Assembly (NCBI GenBank): GCA_020073615.1
Contig: JAIQEX010000001.1
Coordinates: forward strand, 96,670 to 160,669
DNA from: Terriglobia bacterium
GTDB lineage: Bacteria > Acidobacteriota > Terriglobia > Bryobacterales > Bryobacteraceae
Direction of reading: 5' to 3'
DNA: 64,000 bases
The notes below the pieces were generated by a model that saw nothing but the letters and a program-made list of their open reading frames with translations, made no database searches and was not told the DNA's origin. The translations under genes and the position numbers were made by a program. Below, piece by piece: positions 9,282-18,620 of the stretch. Each line of letters starts with the position of its first letter. Positions within the stretch are counted from its first letter, which is position 1.

Positions 9282-10949
9282 TCAGCGATCGATCCTGACG
9301 GAGGCCGGACGACCGGACGATCCCAAGTCCCTGAACCACGCAACACTCGAAGCCATCATCTCGCCGCAATAATAATCCAGATGGCCCACGGTGATCGCTT
9401 CCGGAATTCTCGCTCTCACCGACCCGGCCTGTCCCGGAGCAATATTCGAGGCTATCGGATACCGCCAGTCTCCGAACGAGGTTCCCTGGCAATCGGGGGT
9501 AGCGAACGTCCGCACGGCGAAATACACCTTTCCGATGCCCGGGTCCGCCAGCCACACGGCAGAACCGGTGTTGCGCACTATAGCGTCGATCACGATCGCT
9601 CCCGGTTCGCGCCGGGCGCCTGTGATAGTAACCTCCGCCGCCAAACCAGCAGAGTGTTCCGAGTCCGCCGGAGGCTCGATCCCCAAAGCCGCACGAAACG
9701 GCATCCGCAGCACCTTCACATAACTCCGCCAGGTTGTCCCCGAACCTCCGATATAGCCGTTCCAATAGGCCAGCATCAAATACAAATTCAGCACGATCAT
9801 GTAGTAAGCCGGCCGGCGAGCGCAGTTAAGACTCAAGGCTAAGCCGACTGCCGTCAGCGGCAACAGGTCGACGTACATGCGATGGCCGAATCCGTCTCCG
9901 AATGTCTCGGACGACCAGCACGCCAGAATATAAGTCGTCACCGTAATCACAAAGACGGCTGCCGCGCAGAACCACCTGAGTTTCGGATGGAAAAGTCCGG
10001 CGACCAAGCCCCCGACGCCGAGAGCGGCAACGGGATTCCAGAACCACCAACCCCGTCCAACACTGAAAAGCATCGCCAGGAACCTTGGGTGCGTCCAGTG
10101 TATCGCCAATCCCCAGTATGTTGTCTCCCATGGCGCTCCAAGGTAATAGGTCGACACCGTCAAGTGTGGCAGAAGGACTATGGCTGTACTCGCCAAGAAT
10201 GGCGACCAGTACCGCCTCAAAACCAGCCGGTTTGACTTCCACACGACGGGGTACAACGCAACCGCCGCCAACAGAACGTCGTAGTGCCTGATACTGAACA
10301 ATAGAGCGCACGCAGCCCCGAGTGCGGCCGCCCCGAGTGCGGTAGCATGAGCCCAAAACCGGTCGCCCAACCAGAGGAGCACCGCTACCGTTCCAAATGC
10401 GTAGATGTGGGACATGGAGGGCTCGGCGATGGCGTAATGCAGGAGATTAGTCCCCAACCCCATGACAACCACCGCTGCGGCTGCCGGCTTCGGCGCCGTC
10501 CGATTCGCCACAACCCGAAATGCGGCCCACATTCCAATGGAGAGCCAGCAAATCCCGGCTATCAGAATCGCCCACTGGTACGGTTCACTCCAGCCATCTG
10601 CCTTCCAACCACCCAGCACGGCGGCGGCATGGCCCACCGCGAAAAATGGCGCCATGCACAGCGCCGTTCCGATCGGATAAATATCGGCCAGCCGGCCCGT
10701 ACGCGGATGTATCCGGAAACCGTAGACCGCCGGCGGGAGGCGCATCGGCAGATCCGCAAAGTCCAGTCTATGTTGAATCAAGTATAGACGCAGGTAAGCA
10801 TAATACCCCTCGCCGTCCGATCGGATGACCGGCCTGTTCAGCCCGGCGCTGGATTGATAAACCACAAGGGCGAGGACCGCCGCAGGAACCAACCAAAGCG
10901 GGCCTGCTTTCTTGGCCCGTGCCAACAGGTCCGACGGAGGAGCTAGCAT
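9282..10949 (-). CDS. Polytopic membrane protein, GT-C glycosyltransferase-like
   Basis: A 555-residue protein with about ten hydrophobic segments in the first 400 residues and a soluble C-terminal domain of about 120 residues with a beta-sandwich feel (AIVIDAIVRNTGSAVW). The first periplasmic loop holds RSDGEGYYAYLRLYL (about residues 43-57), an acidic/aromatic loop as in GT-C enzymes. I cannot assign it to a named family. A mannosyltransferase-like role in surface glycan or glycoprotein synthesis is inferred from topology and from the neighbouring glycan genes. The upstream 200 bases (10950-11152) contain an A+T-rich patch at about 11068-11095 that may be its promoter, without a clear -35/-10 pair. 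Confidence 0.7.
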   Translation of the reverse strand: MLAPPSDLLARAKKAGPLWLVPAAVLALVVYQSSAGLNRPVIRSDGEGYYAYLRLYLIQHRLDFADLPMRLPPAVYGFRIHPRTGRLADIYPIGTALCMAPFFAVGHAAAVLGGWKADGWSEPYQWAILIAGICWLSIGMWAAFRVVANRTAPKPAAAAVVVMGLGTNLLHYAIAEPSMSHIYAFGTVAVLLWLGDRFWAHATALGAAALGAACALLFSIRHYDVLLAAVALYPVVWKSNRLVLRRYWSPFLASTAIVLLPHLTVSTYYLGAPWETTYWGLAIHWTHPRFLAMLFSVGRGWWFWNPVAALGVGGLVAGLFHPKLRWFCAAAVFVITVTTYILACWSSETFGDGFGHRMYVDLLPLTAVGLALSLNCARRPAYYMIVLNLYLMLAYWNGYIGGSGTTWRSYVKVLRMPFRAALGIEPPADSEHSAGLAAEVTITGARREPGAIVIDAIVRNTGSAVWLADPGIGKVYFAVRTFATPDCQGTSFGDWRYPIASNIAPGQAGSVRARIPEAITVGHLDYYCGEMMASSVAWFRDLGSSGRPASVRIDR

Positions 10950-11152
10950 AATGCGCTCCGCCTGACCAGCGTTTCCTTCCGGAACGACGGGCCGAAGAGC
11001 ACGGTCATGGGCGACGGCCTGAATGGGTGCTCTTGCATAGCCGGCAGGAGTCGATTACCACTCCAATATATTATCCTTGAATTGATTTGTGCAGCGGCGC
11101 CGAGCGAGCGTAGTGATTGGGACACACGACGTGGACGGAGCGCCTAGCTAAG

Positions 11153-12358
11153 CTAGGCTCGGGCCTGTATGGCGCCGCCTCCGCCGCCTCCGGGCGCAGG
11201 GATCGCCGCCATCCGTGGTGATGCCACAACCTGCTCATACAATTCCAGCAAGCGCGCGGCGGAGCGCGCCCACGAGAATTTCTTCGCCTGTTCCAACCCG
11301 GCCGACTGCAAGGACTCACGGCCGACTTCGCCGCGCGCGAAGCGGATCATCTCCTTGGCAATGCTGAGCGGGTCGGACGGATCGAAGAGGACGGCCGCAT
11401 CCCCGGCGGCCTCGGGCAGCGAGCTGGTATTCGAGCAAAGCACCGGCGCGCCCAGGCCCAGGGCCTCCAGGACGGGCATGCCGAAACCCTCGAAGAGCGA
11501 CGGGTAAACAAATGCGAAGCAGTTCTGATACAGCCATTTCAGCTCCGCATCGGAGACATACCCCGTGAGAATTACGTCGCGGCCCAGTTCCAGACTGCGG
11601 AGGTCGTCCAGAAAAGCCTCCATGAGCCATCCCCGGCCGCCGGCCAGGACCAGGGGATATGCCGATCCCATTGCGCTTCGCAGGCGGCTGTAGGCTTCAA
11701 GCAGCGAGCGGTGGTTCTTGCGAGGCTCGATGGTTCCGACGCTGAGCCAGAAACGGGCGCTTTCGAGCATCGCCAGCCGTTCCGAACGCAGGGCAGGCAA
11801 GGAATCGGGGAAGCGGCTGGCGGGGTAGATGACGCTGCTGCGCTCCCTGGGATAGTGAGGGAAGGTGTCCAAAAAGTGGCGCCGCGTGAATTCGGAGATC
11901 GCCAGGATCCAATCGGCCCTGATGCTGGCCTCAAATACCCCGTGCAGGCATCCGATGCGATTCTCTTCGGTAGTCCATTTGGGTTCCTGCAGGAAAGAGA
12001 GATCGTAAGTGGTATAGACCAGGCGGGCGTTTTTCAGACTGCGCGGGCAGAAGAAATTATTGGCGTGAAAGATGTCCGGATGGCCGAGACGGGCTTCGAA
12101 ATCGGCTGGCGGGTTTCTCCAGAACTGCTGGGAAGCCGGGAAGTCACGGGGGGGATCCAGGCGCTGGAAATTCGGTTCCTGGCAGGCGAAGGTTTCCTGT
12201 TTGCACGCGGGGTCCCAGAAGAAGTCTCCCACGGCGGGATACAGAATGTACTCGTTACGGGTGTCGGTGGCGGCCAACTGGCGGATGAGGCCGTCGGCGA
12301 AGTAGCCGCATCCGGCTTTGGCCTTGCCGGTCTGGCTGACGTCGAACCCGATCCTCAT
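11153..12358 (-). CDS. GT4 family glycosyltransferase
   Basis: A 401-residue GT-B enzyme. The ATG at 12358 begins MRIGFDVSQTG and overlaps the stop of the upstream GT2 by four bases (ATGA), so I prefer it to an ATG 21 bases upstream. The GT4 signature is clear: SVGTIEPRKNHRSLLEAYSR in the nucleotide-sugar domain, then the E-x7-E motif in EGFGMPVLEALGLGAPVLCS. It transfers a sugar from an NDP-sugar to the growing glycan on the cytoplasmic side. It is the last gene of the minus-strand operon that starts with gmd. Donor and linkage cannot be told. Confidence 0.88.
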   Translation of the reverse strand: MRIGFDVSQTGKAKAGCGYFADGLIRQLAATDTRNEYILYPAVGDFFWDPACKQETFACQEPNFQRLDPPRDFPASQQFWRNPPADFEARLGHPDIFHANNFFCPRSLKNARLVYTTYDLSFLQEPKWTTEENRIGCLHGVFEASIRADWILAISEFTRRHFLDTFPHYPRERSSVIYPASRFPDSLPALRSERLAMLESARFWLSVGTIEPRKNHRSLLEAYSRLRSAMGSAYPLVLAGGRGWLMEAFLDDLRSLELGRDVILTGYVSDAELKWLYQNCFAFVYPSLFEGFGMPVLEALGLGAPVLCSNTSSLPEAAGDAAVLFDPSDPLSIAKEMIRFARGEVGRESLQSAGLEQAKKFSWARSAARLLELYEQVVASPRMAAIPAPGGGGGGAIQARA

Positions 12359-13254
12359 TTTACGATCTTCCGGCGGCAAAAATTGCGTATGGCGTTCATG
12401 GCCCAGGCGCCCGTGGTTTTCGTCATCTGGCGCGAGATGGCGCGATTCCAGCGCAGCGCCGCGCGGAGAGAGAGGGCCGATACCAGCAGAGGAAAGCGGA
12501 GCTTATCGGAGCGGGGAAATCCCTTTTCGTCGAGCACCGCATGAGCGTAACTGAACAGCCATGAGTCGGGCACACGTGCGGCGTACCGGCACAACATATC
12601 GTTGATTTCGGTATGGAAGCGGATGCGGAACCCGCGCGTCTTGGTTTCCGCGTGGAGGCGCGAGCCGGCCAGCACCTGCCGGACGCGGAGGAATTTCGCA
12701 CCGGCGGCGGCAAGCCGGATCCAGTATTCGTAATCCAGGCAAAAATTCAGCTCCTCGTTGAGGGGGCCGAAACGGTCCACCACGCGTTTCCGGAAAAACA
12801 CCGCGGGCTGGCAGAGATAGCACGCCTCCAGCAGTCGGTCGGAATTCCATGGTTCGGTGGGATAGGGCTCGATGATGCCGCCGTGCTCGTCGATGTGGTT
12901 GGCGTCGCCGTAAACGACGTCGACATCGGGATGGGAGTCCAACGCCTCGCAGGCGGCGGCCAGGGCGCCGGGATAGTATATATCGTCGGAATTAAGCCAT
13001 CCGATGATGTCTCCGGTGGCCCTTGCGAGGCCTTTGTTCACGGCGTCGGCCTGGCCGCGGTCCTTTTCGGATACGGCGTGCACCGAGGAGTCATAACGCT
13101 TCAGAATGGCGAGGGTTCCATCATTGCTGCCGCCGTCCATCACCAGGTATTCGAGATTACCGGGAAACTGCTGCGCCAGGACGCTCTGGATCGTACGTTC
13201 GATGAATCGCCCCTGGTTGTAGGAGGGGGTGATCACGGAAACTCTATGCGGCAT
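12355..13254 (-). CDS. GT2 family glycosyltransferase
   Basis: A 299-residue GT-A enzyme. SVITPSYNQGRFIERTIQSV opens the nucleotide-binding fold. LEYLVMDGGSNDGT and DIIGWLNSDDIYYPGAL follow, with the metal-binding DxD-type region in LNSDD (about residues 87-91), and then LDYEYWIRLAAAG. The start ATG at 13254 overlaps the end of the methyltransferase-GT fusion by 11 bases and its stop overlaps the next GT4, so the three are translationally coupled. It is a cytoplasmic glycan-assembly transferase; donor sugar unknown. Confidence 0.88.
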   Translation of the reverse strand: MPHRVSVITPSYNQGRFIERTIQSVLAQQFPGNLEYLVMDGGSNDGTLAILKRYDSSVHAVSEKDRGQADAVNKGLARATGDIIGWLNSDDIYYPGALAAACEALDSHPDVDVVYGDANHIDEHGGIIEPYPTEPWNSDRLLEACYLCQPAVFFRKRVVDRFGPLNEELNFCLDYEYWIRLAAAGAKFLRVRQVLAGSRLHAETKTRGFRIRFHTEINDMLCRYAARVPDSWLFSYAHAVLDEKGFPRSDKLRFPLLVSALSLRAALRWNRAISRQMTKTTGAWAMNAIRNFCRRKIVK

Positions 13255-15958
13255 GAGTTTGCCTGTTCAGCGGGAGGATCGCGCCGTCGGCGCCGACGAT
13301 CTCCGCGGATTGTAGCTGGCAGGTAAGGGAGCGGCCGTCGTCGCCCTGGCCGCATTGGTCGGGTTGAAACGCCGGCGAGCAGAACAGCTCAATCACACCC
13401 TGGTTCGCGCCCAGCGGGCGGTTGATGGTCATCCGTTCTCCGCGGGGGATGGTGTAGGCCGCCGGTGCCGCGCCGCCGGCGTGGAATTGGACGGAAACGC
13501 GGTCGAGGGGCGACCAGTGCGGAACACTCAGCTTCATCACCAGGATTCGCGGTTCGTTGCCGGGACCATAAGCGACCTGGACGTGCTCGCCGAGCCAACC
13601 GTCCGCAAACGCTCCGTATACTGCGGGGGCGAGTCCGGCGGGCCCGGCGACCGCGTCATGAAACACCTTCAGGTAGCGGGCGGCCATCTCTTCGGGTCCG
13701 CCAAAGGCCGAGAGCCGCGCGGAGCTCTGGCGGGCCAGGCTGGCCCGCAAGTCCGGATCTGCGGCGATCCGGGTAATCGCGTCCACGAGTTCCGATGGCT
13801 TTCGCGGGTCGAAAAACAAGGCCGCCTCTCCCGCCACCTCGGGCAGACTCGTGGCATTGCTCGAGAGGATGGGCCTGCCGGCGGCCATGGCCTCCAACAA
13901 GGGCATGCCGAATCCTTCAAACAGGGACGGAAAGATCACCGCGGAGCAGCATTCGAGCAACGCACTCATCTGTTCATCCGGCAAGTAGCCGGGGAGAATG
14001 ACGGTTTCGGAAAGCGCCATGCGGCGGGTGGCTTCCAGCAGATCGTCGCGCCGCGGGCCAGGAGCGCCGGTGAGAACCAGTTTCAGATCGGAGTTCGGAT
14101 TGGCCGCACGATAGATTCCGAACGCCGTGAGCAACAGCACGTGGTTCTTGTGGGGCCAAAAATTCGCCGGATACAGGAGGTATCTTTCCGGTTGGAGCTG
14201 GAGCGACTGCAACAACCGTTTGCGGGCGGCCTGGGAGGCTTGGGGAAAGCGGTGCGGCAGGAGGATGTGGATCGTCTCGACCCGTTCGGCCGGAACCGCC
14301 GTGTTCTCGAGGACGGTTTTCCGCACAAACTCGGAAATGCACACCACTCTGCTGGCCAGGCGGCAGGCCCGGCTGAAATTCCTTTCCCGCTCCAGAATCT
14401 CGGCCGGCTCGAAGAACTGCGAATAGTAGACGTGCTGGAGGTCGTAAACGACGCTGACCATGGGCACGGATGGGTCGAAGAAAAACGGCGCGGTGAACGG
14501 GCAGAACAGCAGATCGGCATCCAGCCGCCGCAGCAGGCTTCCGGAAGGGGCTTTCTCGGATAACGCGCGGCAAGCTCCCGCCATTGTTTCCAGCTCGCCG
14601 GGCCGGAGGAACCGCGCCAGGAAGCGGCGGGCCCGAAGGGCCAGGTTATCGGAGGCCCTCAGCATACCGCCGGGCTGGTTCACGCAAAGGCGGCGCACGT
14701 TTTCCGAGTCCAGGGTGGCAAGTTCATCGTGGCTCTTCCCGGAGGTCAGCAGGATGAATTGGCAGTCTCGCGCCATCCTGCCGAGATGGCGGACGAGTTC
14801 GAGCGACATGACCTTGGCGCCGCCATTTTCGCCGCCCGGCAGCACGGGGGTGAGATCGACGACGACGCGCTGCAACCCCCTTCTTGGCGCGGGCGCCGGC
14901 ACGTTCGGTGCGGTTTGGGGGTCGAGCCATCGCCATAACCCGAGCCGCCGCAAGGAGCGGGACACGTAACTCTGGCGGACGCGGTCGAGCACGCGGGCAT
15001 CGCGGTCGGCCTCCGATCCGGCGAAACGCTCCTGGAGACCGGCAAGCGCCTCCCCGGTCTCGGCGTGGCGGTCTTCCAGTTCCTGAAACCGCCGATCGAG
15101 GTCCAGAAGCGCCAGGGGGACGCGGCTCGAGGCCCGCGATGCCAGGCGCGCCGCCGCCTCCTCCTCGGAAAAATGCGCGAGGGCACGACGGCCGGCGGCC
15201 AGCGCCATATCGTAAGAGGAGAAGATCGCCGGCTCGAAGCTGATGTGCTCCACCCCCAATTTCCGGAGAAGGAGCTGTACCGAGGACTTGCTGTACAAAT
15301 AGAGATGCTGGTCCGGTTTGAGCATCAGGAGAAATGGATCGTTCTCCGCCTGCATCTGCTCCAGCGTCTTACCCTCGCGGTACTGCGGCGTTTGCAGGAA
15401 AAGGAGGCCCCCCGGCTCCAGAATCTCCAGACAGCGGCTCAGGGTGCCCACCGGGTCTCCCAGGTGCTCCAGGACGTCCATCAAGACCACGGCATCCAGA
15501 CCGTTGGGGGGGAGATTTTGGGACTCCACGGGGCCCACCAGCACGGGAATGTCAAACGTGCTGCGCGAGAACCCGGCCAGCCAGGGGCTGAGTTCCAGGC
15601 CCGTGGCGTCGAAGCCGGCCCAGCGCATCATGGCTACGAACCCACCGTGAGAACTGCCCACCTCGAGAATCCGCGCCGGCGGCAGCCGGTATTTCAAAAG
15701 CCCCCGCAACCAGTGGATGCAGCGTTCCGGCAGATCGGTCCGCGTGCGTACGTCGAGGGGCGGGAGGCCGTGCATCCGGGTCATCTGCTCAAAGTAGTGC
15801 TTGCCGTAGAAATCCCGCTCGTCGTCGTGCACCAGTAACTCATCGCGTGCCGGCATCCGCGCCAACACGAGCGTGTCGCAGGCGGCGCAGCGCAAATAGT
15901 CGTGCGAAAAAACTTCCAGGTTGGTGTTTCCACACCAGCATGACGGTGCGATGCTCAT
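13244..15958 (-). CDS. Fusion: zinc-ribbon methyltransferase + GT4 glycosyltransferase
   Basis: A 904-residue two-enzyme protein. Residues about 5-30 hold a Cys pair motif (CWCGN...CAAC). The SAM-binding fold follows at about 90-240 (ILEVGSSHGGFV, then LDAVVLMDVLEHLGDP, and an EPGGLLFLQTP strand). After a helical linker comes a GT4 domain at about 400-780, with YLLYPANFWPHKNH and the E-x7-E motif in EGFGMPLLEAMAAGRPILSS. The last 120 residues form a beta-rich domain. The start ATG at 15958 has GGAAG just upstream. The frame stays open 86 codons further, but that part overlaps the ABC ATPase gene and was rejected. It sits directly after the exporter genes, suggesting methylation or capping coupled to chain assembly. 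Confidence 0.85.
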   Translation of the reverse strand: MSIAPSCWCGNTNLEVFSHDYLRCAACDTLVLARMPARDELLVHDDERDFYGKHYFEQMTRMHGLPPLDVRTRTDLPERCIHWLRGLLKYRLPPARILEVGSSHGGFVAMMRWAGFDATGLELSPWLAGFSRSTFDIPVLVGPVESQNLPPNGLDAVVLMDVLEHLGDPVGTLSRCLEILEPGGLLFLQTPQYREGKTLEQMQAENDPFLLMLKPDQHLYLYSKSSVQLLLRKLGVEHISFEPAIFSSYDMALAAGRRALAHFSEEEAAARLASRASSRVPLALLDLDRRFQELEDRHAETGEALAGLQERFAGSEADRDARVLDRVRQSYVSRSLRRLGLWRWLDPQTAPNVPAPAPRRGLQRVVVDLTPVLPGGENGGAKVMSLELVRHLGRMARDCQFILLTSGKSHDELATLDSENVRRLCVNQPGGMLRASDNLALRARRFLARFLRPGELETMAGACRALSEKAPSGSLLRRLDADLLFCPFTAPFFFDPSVPMVSVVYDLQHVYYSQFFEPAEILERERNFSRACRLASRVVCISEFVRKTVLENTAVPAERVETIHILLPHRFPQASQAARKRLLQSLQLQPERYLLYPANFWPHKNHVLLLTAFGIYRAANPNSDLKLVLTGAPGPRRDDLLEATRRMALSETVILPGYLPDEQMSALLECCSAVIFPSLFEGFGMPLLEAMAAGRPILSSNATSLPEVAGEAALFFDPRKPSELVDAITRIAADPDLRASLARQSSARLSAFGGPEEMAARYLKVFHDAVAGPAGLAPAVYGAFADGWLGEHVQVAYGPGNEPRILVMKLSVPHWSPLDRVSVQFHAGGAAPAAYTIPRGERMTINRPLGANQGVIELFCSPAFQPDQCGQGDDGRSLTCQLQSAEIVGADGAILPLNRQTHAA

Positions 15959-16028
15959 CTCTTCCGGCTTATTTCGCGAGGATAACACGCTGCTATCTTT
16001 ACGCGGCGCTGCGACAGGCGCAGGCGCG

Positions 16029-16781
16029 TTACGGATCGGTGTTGGACTGCAGTGGTCCCTGGTAAGCGTTGCTGACCTCGGCAATCGCGCCATCGAGCAG
16101 GAGATCTCCGTGATCGAGCCAGAGGGCACGGCTGCACAGTTTCTGCACCATCCCGGACGCGTGGGAAACGCAGAGGATGGTTTTTCCGCAGCGGCGGAAG
16201 TCGAGAATCTTCTCAAAACACTTCGCCTGGAAGGCGTGGTCCCCCACGGCCAGCACCTCGTCGATCAGCAGGATATCGGGATCCATATGGACGGCCACGG
16301 AGAATGCCAGGCGCATGGTCATGCCCGTGGAGTAGGTCCGCAAGGGTTCCTGGATGATATCGGCGAGCTCCGCGAACTCCACGATATCGGCGAAAATATC
16401 GTTCAGACGTTTGCGGCCGACGCCCAGAAGGGCGGCGTTGAGGCGAACATTCTCGGCGCCGGTGAGGTCGGGGTGGAATCCCGATCCCAACTCGAGGAGG
16501 GCGGCGACGCGGCCGCCCACGTGGACGCTGCCGCGGTCGGGAGGAACCAGGCCGGCAACCAGGCTCAGCAGCGTGCTCTTTCCGGCGCCGTTGGCGCCGA
16601 TCACCGCCAGGCTCTCGCCGCGCTCCACGCAAAACGAGATCTTCTTCAAGGCATCGAATCGTTCCACGGCCCGGTGCCAGGAAACCAGCCGCCTCACGTG
16701 CGCGCGCAGCAGAAGCTGCCCGGAATGGCGGTGAAAGCTCTTCCCCACGTCGCGGAATTCGATGATGGGCCGGGGAGTCAT
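16029..16781 (-). CDS. ABC transporter ATP-binding protein for polysaccharide export (KpsT/Wzt type)
   Basis: A 250-residue nucleotide-binding subunit. Walker A is GANGAGKSTLL (about residues 62-72), the ABC signature is LRTYSTGMTMRLAFSVAV and Walker B is DILLIDEVLAVGD, followed by CVSHASGMVQ. The form YSTGM and the EVLAVGD end are typical of the capsule/O-antigen/teichoic-acid exporter ATPases. The protein ends about 30 residues after the NBD, so the C-terminal glycan-binding domain of some Wzt proteins is absent. Its ATG overlaps the permease stop by four bases. It powers export of the glycan through the ABC-2 permease. Confidence 0.92.
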   Translation of the reverse strand: MTPRPIIEFRDVGKSFHRHSGQLLLRAHVRRLVSWHRAVERFDALKKISFCVERGESLAVIGANGAGKSTLLSLVAGLVPPDRGSVHVGGRVAALLELGSGFHPDLTGAENVRLNAALLGVGRKRLNDIFADIVEFAELADIIQEPLRTYSTGMTMRLAFSVAVHMDPDILLIDEVLAVGDHAFQAKCFEKILDFRRCGKTILCVSHASGMVQKLCSRALWLDHGDLLLDGAIAEVSNAYQGPLQSNTDP

Positions 16782-17590
16782 AAATAGTTATAGAATTTCG
16801 ACCGGAGGCGCCGGAAAACGAACAGGCCCACGAAGAACATGAGGGTCGAACTGAATGCCAGCTTGATGAGCAGCGAAGCGGATGGCGCGGTACCTTCGAG
16901 CAGGATATTCCGCAGGGCCAGTACCATCGCGGCGATCGGATTAAACTGGTAGATCTCATGATACTGGTGCGGGATGTAGGAAAACGGATAAATGATGGGC
17001 ACCAGCCAGAACAGAACCACCGTCGCCGACTCCACGACATAGCGGACATCGCGTATATAGACGTTGAGCCCCGAAAAGATCAGAACCAGGCCGGTTACAA
17101 AGACAATCTCCAGTGGCCAGAGCACCATCATCCACCACCAATACCGGTTCACGCCTGCGCCGGTAAGGATGATCAGCCCTAACAGCAGGGCCACCTGGGC
17201 GGACATATGCGCGCAGTTGCCCAGCACGGTGGCGATGGGGATGATCTCACGCGGCACCGGAACCCGCTTGATGAGTGGCGCGTTGTCAACCAGAGAAGTC
17301 GTGCCCGTCAACCAGGAAGTGGTAAACAAATTGTAAGGTACGATCCCGCACAGTGCGAAAGCTGCGAAATGGGGAATGGAGTTGGAGAAGATCTTAGTGA
17401 ACACGAACCACAAAACGCCCATCATGACGAGCGGATTCAACACGGACCAGAACATCCCCAGTGACATGTTGCGATAGCGAATTCTAAAGTCTTTGAGCGC
17501 GAGGTTGCGGATGAGAAACAGGTAGTCGCCGGTCCATTTCTGATGCGAGCCGGGCACGACGGAATTGAGTGGGTATTCGATGGCAGACAA
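16778..17590 (-). CDS. ABC-2 type polysaccharide export permease (Wzm/KpsM type)
   Basis: A 270-residue inner-membrane protein with about six hydrophobic helices. The N-terminal amphipathic stretch (LIRNLALKDFRIRYRNMSLG, about residues 27-46) before helix 1 is characteristic of Wzm/TagG-type permeases, as are GMFWSVLNPL and the later VVESATVVLFWLVPIIYPFS. It is encoded immediately upstream of, and overlapping, the ATPase gene. Together they form the channel moving a lipid-linked glycan across the inner membrane, which argues that this locus is ABC-dependent rather than Wzx/Wzy-dependent. Confidence 0.92.
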   Translation of the reverse strand: MSAIEYPLNSVVPGSHQKWTGDYLFLIRNLALKDFRIRYRNMSLGMFWSVLNPLVMMGVLWFVFTKIFSNSIPHFAAFALCGIVPYNLFTTSWLTGTTSLVDNAPLIKRVPVPREIIPIATVLGNCAHMSAQVALLLGLIILTGAGVNRYWWWMMVLWPLEIVFVTGLVLIFSGLNVYIRDVRYVVESATVVLFWLVPIIYPFSYIPHQYHEIYQFNPIAAMVLALRNILLEGTAPSASLLIKLAFSSTLMFFVGLFVFRRLRSKFYNYL

Positions 17591-17633
17591 AATTCTCTCC
17601 GGCCGCGGCGGAAACGCGAGAACACTGAAGATA

Positions 17634-18620
17634 CTATCTTAGCTTGGGCTCTTCGCCCGATACAAGGCCGGTGGAGAGGCCCGCGAAGCTCCGGTACCAG
17701 TCCATGGTGGCTCGCAACCCGGCGTCCAGATTGGTATGGGCGCGGAAGCCGAACTCCCGTTCCGCGCGGCTCACGTCCAGGCAACGGCGGGGCTGGCCGT
17801 TGGGTTTATGGGCGTCCCATACCATGCGGCCGGTGAAGCCGGCGAGGGCCGCGATCTTTTCCGCCAGGTGGCGGATCGAGATCTCCCGGCCGCTCCCGAT
17901 GTTCACCGGATCGGCGCCGTCGTAACGCTCCGCCGCCGCCACCACCGCCTCGGCGGCATCTTCCACATAGAGGAATTCGCGGGTTGGGGATCCGTCGCCC
18001 CATAAGGTAATCGCCTCGTCGCCCCGCCCGACGGCCTCGAGGCACTTGCGAATCAGTGCCGGAATCACGTGCGAGGACTCCAGGTCGAAATTGTCCCGCG
18101 GGCCGTAGAGATTCACGGGCAGCAGGAAGATCGCATTCATGCCATACTGCGCACGGTATGCCTGGCATTGCACCAGCAAGGCTTTCTTGGCGATGCCATA
18201 AGGCGCATTGGTCTCTTCCGGGTAGCCGTTCCACAACGCATCCTCGCGGAAGGGCACGGGCGTGAACTTGGGATAGGCGCAGATGGTCCCCAGCACGACG
18301 GTTTTTTCCACCCCGTGCCGCCGGCAAGCCTCAATCAACTGGATCCCCATAATCGCGTTCTCGTAAAAGAACCGTCCGGGGTTGCTCTGGTTGGCGCCGA
18401 TACCGCCCACCGTCGCCGCGGCATGGATTACCACGCGGGGGCGATGCTCCGCGAACAGACGTTCGATGGCGTCGGCGCGAGTCAGATCGAAATCCCGCCG
18501 CCGCGGCACGGCGATGTCGCGGCACCCGGCCGCACGCAGCCGTTCCACGATGTGGGAGCCCAGAAAGCCCGCTCCACCGCTGATCAGAATGCGCTTTGAC
18601 TTTAGATCCAGGATGCTCAT
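17634..18620 (-). CDS. fcl: GDP-L-fucose synthase (GDP-4-keto-6-deoxymannose 3,5-epimerase-4-reductase)
   Basis: A 328-residue extended SDR. The NAD(P)-binding motif [11 protein letters not shown] lies at about residues 15-25. The catalytic Tyr/Lys are in [11 protein letters not shown], and the family-typical [20 protein letters not shown] and [13 protein letters not shown] are present. It converts the product of Gmd to GDP-L-fucose using NADPH. The start ATG at 18620 overlaps the gmd stop by four bases (ATGA); the frame is open upstream but inside gmd. With gmd directly upstream this is a standard two-step GDP-fucose cassette feeding the transferases of the same operon. Confidence 0.93.
   Translation of the reverse strand: MSILDLKSKRILISGGAGFLGSHIVERLRAAGCRDIAVPRRRDFDLTRADAIERLFAEHRPRVVIHAAATVGGIGANQSNPGRFFYENAIMGIQLIEACRRHGVEKTVVLGTICAYPKFTPVPFREDALWNGYPEETNAPYGIAKKALLVQCQAYRAQYGMNAIFLLPVNLYGPRDNFDLESSHVIPALIRKCLEAVGRGDEAITLWGDGSPTREFLYVEDAAEAVVAAAERYDGADPVNIGSGREISIRHLAEKIAALAGFTGRMVWDAHKPNGQPRRCLDVSRAEREFGFRAHTNLDAGLRATMDWYRSFAGLSTGLVSGEEPKLR

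Noticed and set aside
15959-16216. 86-codon N-terminal extension of the methyltransferase-GT fusion
   Set aside because: It would overlap the ABC ATPase gene by almost 190 bases and shows no protein pattern; a good ribosome site precedes the ATG at 15958.
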